A DNA stretch of 8,067 bases from Wenzhouxiangellaceae bacterium (GTDB lineage: Bacteria > Pseudomonadota > Gammaproteobacteria > Xanthomonadales > Wenzhouxiangellaceae). Positions within the stretch are counted from its first letter, which is position 1. Each line of letters begins with the position of its first letter. A model generated the notes under the pieces. The model made no database searches. It saw nothing but the letters and a program-made list of their open reading frames with translations, and was not told the origin of the DNA. Positions 6,373-8,067 of this stretch are shown in pieces. The translations under genes and the position numbers were made by a program. The stretch lies in contig JALQZL010000066.1 of assembly GCA_023258355.1 (NCBI GenBank), positions 1 through 8,067 on the forward strand, written 5' to 3'.

Positions 6373-7350
6373 ATGGTTATCAAAGCCACAGCATTTTGGT
6401 CTGAGCACGGTCAGGGACGGCTCGAGCAGACCACGCTCACACCACCCAAAGCCGATGAGGCGTTGGTTCGGACAGCGTTCACCGGCCTGTCGAGAGGCAC
6501 TGAGCTGTTGGTGTTTCAAGGCCGTGTGCCGGCCAGCGAGTACCAACGCATGCGCGCGCCCCATCAAGCAGGTGCGTTTGATGGCGCCATCAAGTATGGC
6601 TATTGCAATGTCGGCCGAGTCGAACAGGGGCCAAAAGATTGGTTGGGGCGCGCCGTGTTTTGTTTGTATCCCCACCAAGACCGCTACGTGGTCCCTGTGG
6701 AAGCGCTTCGTCCGCTACCAGATACCCTGCCACTGGGGCGTGCGGTTTTGGCCGCCAATATGGAAACCGCCGTCAACGGCTTGGCCGATGCCGGTCTAGA
6801 TCAAGGCAACGACTCACCCAGCCAAACCGTGACCGTGATCGGTGCAGGGGTGGTGGGTTGTCTGGTCGCCTACCTTGCCCACCAACACGGTCACCATGTT
6901 GAAGTGGTGGATATTGATCCCGCCAAACAAGCCGTTGTTGAACATCTGGATCTTCGGTTTGTTGCGCCAGCCGAGGCCTTAGATGAGCGTCAAGTCATCA
7001 TCCACACCAGCGCCAGTGAGGCTGGTCTTATTCAAGCACTGAATCTGGCGGCCTTAGAAGCGCTGATCGTTGAGATGAGTTGGTTTGGCACAACCCGGCC
7101 GGCCTTGCCATTGGGTGAGGCGTTTCATGCCAAACGTTTGACGATTCGTTCTTCACAGGTGGGACACATTGCCCCCAATCGGGCGAAGACTTGGGATTAT
7201 GCTCAGCGCTTTGAGGTGGCCTTGGCCGCCCTGAATGACCCGCTGCTTGACCGATTGATTTCACACGAATCGCCTTTTGCCGACTTGCCTCAGGTGATGG
7301 CTGGCCTGGCTGATTGCCCTGGGGTGTTATGCCATCGCATCCGTTACTGA
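6373..7350 (+). CDS. BchC-like medium-chain dehydrogenase/reductase (zinc-less type)
   Basis: 325 residues, MDR superfamily: an N-terminal GroES-like domain (about 1-145) and a Rossmann domain with VIGAGVVG (155-162) and Asp180 at the end of the second strand (VEVVDIDP), which favours NAD(H) over NADP(H). The N domain has GLSRGTELLVFQGRVP (38-53), where zinc alcohol dehydrogenases have the Cys-Gly-x-Asp catalytic zinc site, and no structural-zinc Cys cluster is present. This matches the group related to 2-desacetyl-2-hydroxyethyl bacteriochlorophyllide a dehydrogenase (BchC). Homologues are usually annotated zinc-binding, but the ligands are not seen. There are no other photosynthesis genes in the window, so chlorophyll synthesis is unlikely. 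ATG at 6373 lacks a ribosome site. It is followed after 54 bp by the pterin-synthase-like gene on the same strand and probably forms an operon with it; the substrate is unknown. Confidence 0.85.
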   Translation: MVIKATAFWSEHGQGRLEQTTLTPPKADEALVRTAFTGLSRGTELLVFQGRVPASEYQRMRAPHQAGAFDGAIKYGYCNVGRVEQGPKDWLGRAVFCLYPHQDRYVVPVEALRPLPDTLPLGRAVLAANMETAVNGLADAGLDQGNDSPSQTVTVIGAGVVGCLVAYLAHQHGHHVEVVDIDPAKQAVVEHLDLRFVAPAEALDERQVIIHTSASEAGLIQALNLAALEALIVEMSWFGTTRPALPLGEAFHAKRLTIRSSQVGHIAPNRAKTWDYAQRFEVALAALNDPLLDRLISHESPFADLPQVMAGLADCPGVLCHRIRY

Positions 7351-7390
7351 GACAGTCGACGGTTCGTGTCCTGTTTTAAATGAATGACAC

Positions 7391-7396
7391 AAGGAG
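7391..7396 (+). promoter_or_regulatory. Strong ribosome binding site for the pterin-synthase-like gene
   Basis: AAGGAG, spaced 8 nt from ATG 7405, is the best Shine-Dalgarno in the window and fixes that start. Confidence 0.75.
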
Positions 7397-7404
7397 AAAC
7401 CTGA

Positions 7405-7803
7405 ATGTATGCATTGAGTGTTCGCGATCATATGATGATTGCTCACAGTTTTCATTCTGAAGTGTTTGGGCCGGCGCAAAGTTTGCATGGGGCTACCTAT
7501 GTGGTGGATGCGATCTTTCGTCGCCCTGATTTAGATGAGCATCAATTGGTGATTGACATTGGTTTGGCCAGTGAGGCCTTGAAAGCCATCTTGGCCGAAT
7601 TCAATTACAAAAACCTCGATGAGATCGAGGCCTTTAAAGGCTTCAACACCACCACGGAGTTTATGGCCAAGGTCGTCTTTGATCGACTCAAGGCCGCCAT
7701 TGAAGCTGGTGAGCTTGGTGAGGGTGCACGCGGGATTACAGAGATCGAAGTAAGCCTAGAAGAATCTCATTTGGCCCGCGCCAGCTATACCGGACCCCTT
7801 TGA
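7405..7803 (+). CDS. 6-pyruvoyl-tetrahydropterin synthase / QueD-fold protein, divergent
   Basis: 132 residues, normal size for a PTPS/QueD subunit (T-fold). Recognisable parts are IAHSFHSEVFG (zinc His14 equivalent), SLHGATY (26-32), the acidic VIDIG block (49-53), NTTTEF (81-86) and a late VSLEES (Glu119/120), all in PTPS order. Compared with E. coli QueD (Cys27-x3-HGH) the catalytic Cys is Ala24, the second His of HGH is Ala30, and the LDHH segment is FNYK (66-69), so the catalytic His is Tyr68; the whole protein has no cysteine. I recognise this as a distinct PTPS-like subfamily found beside dehydrogenase and glycosyltransferase genes. Whether it makes, binds or only scaffolds a pterin is unknown, so the QueD function (queuosine) should not be assigned. 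AAGGAG lies 8 nt before the start. Its stop overlaps the next gene's TTG start. Confidence 0.85.
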   Translation: MYALSVRDHMMIAHSFHSEVFGPAQSLHGATYVVDAIFRRPDLDEHQLVIDIGLASEALKAILAEFNYKNLDEIEAFKGFNTTTEFMAKVVFDRLKAAIEAGELGEGARGITEIEVSLEESHLARASYTGPL

Positions 7804-8067
7804 CCGCACCTCCCATCACCTTCATCGTGCCGGGTGACCCGAACCAGCGGACGGGCGGTTATCTTTATGATGCGCGCATGGTCGAGGCACTGAAACGGGC
7901 CGGCCACGCGGTCCGAGTGGTGGGCTTGGCTGGCCGCTTTCCTGTCCCAGACGATGAGGCGGAGTGCGCCATGCAAAATGCCCTTGCCCACAGCCCGAGT
8001 GACGGGTGTGTCATCTTCGATGGCTTGGCCATGGGTGGCTTGGGTGATGCGCTGTCAGCCCAACGCG
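7800..8067 (+). CDS. GT4-like glycosyltransferase, N-terminal part (partial)
   Basis: 89 codons are visible before the window ends. They read as the first Rossmann half of a family 4 glycosyltransferase: ITFIVPGDPNQRTGGYLYD (6-24), then MVEALKRAGHAVRVVGLAGRFPVP and the segment VIFDGLAMG at 71-79, a pattern I recognise from proteobacterial glycosyltransferases. The donor site, in the C-terminal half, is not visible, so the sugar donor and acceptor are open. The likely start is TTG 7800-7802, overlapping the stop TGA (7801-7803) of the preceding gene as TTGA, implying translational coupling; no upstream Shine-Dalgarno is obvious. An internal GTG (ATC GTG CCG) would remove the beta-strand at the start of the fold, so it is less likely. 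It is the third gene of the run beginning at 6373. Confidence 0.78.
   Translation, partial: MTAPPITFIVPGDPNQRTGGYLYDARMVEALKRAGHAVRVVGLAGRFPVPDDEAECAMQNALAHSPSDGCVIFDGLAMGGLGDALSAQR

Overview
The window reads as ordinary gene-dense chromosome of a Gram-negative proteobacterium, most likely a marine-type gammaproteobacterium. This rests on periplasmic and lipoprotein signals, GC that looks to be in the mid 50s (by eye, not counted), short intergenic gaps and the gene families present; the genus cannot be named. I saw no tRNA, rRNA, CRISPR array or insertion sequence.

Positions 1-2439 (minus strand) hold a phosphonate-type ABC importer in the order phnD (lipoprotein receptor, GTG start), phnC (ATPase) and phnE (permease, cut by the window edge). 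phnE starts at a TTG that overlaps the phnC stop codon. Divergent from phnD, across a 174-bp spacer, is a GTG-started gene (2614-3018) for a 134-residue protein made almost entirely of KKKxx pentads, about 57% lysine. It resembles histone H1-like or AlgP-like nucleoid proteins and is followed by a strong intrinsic terminator. A 602-residue FAD-dependent acyl-CoA dehydrogenase (3188-4996) follows, with a perfect palindrome upstream and a large hairpin around its stop codon.

Positions 5017-6330 (minus strand) hold a tight two-gene operon: a membrane CDP-alcohol phosphatidyltransferase and an exported YceI-like lipid-binding protein, 3 nt apart. Divergent from it (6373 to the window end, plus strand) is a three-gene run: a BchC-like dehydrogenase without the usual zinc cysteines, a 6-pyruvoyl-tetrahydropterin-synthase-fold protein that has lost the QueD catalytic Cys and His and one zinc His, and the start of a GT4-like glycosyltransferase that again starts at a TTG overlapping the preceding stop.

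The most interesting part is 6373-8067. A pterin-synthase-like protein without the normal catalytic residues, sandwiched between an oxidoreductase and a glycosyltransferase, suggests an uncharacterised small-molecule pathway, perhaps a glycosylated pterin-like product. That pathway is inference. The lysine-repeat protein, with its internal 90-bp duplication, is the second point of interest.
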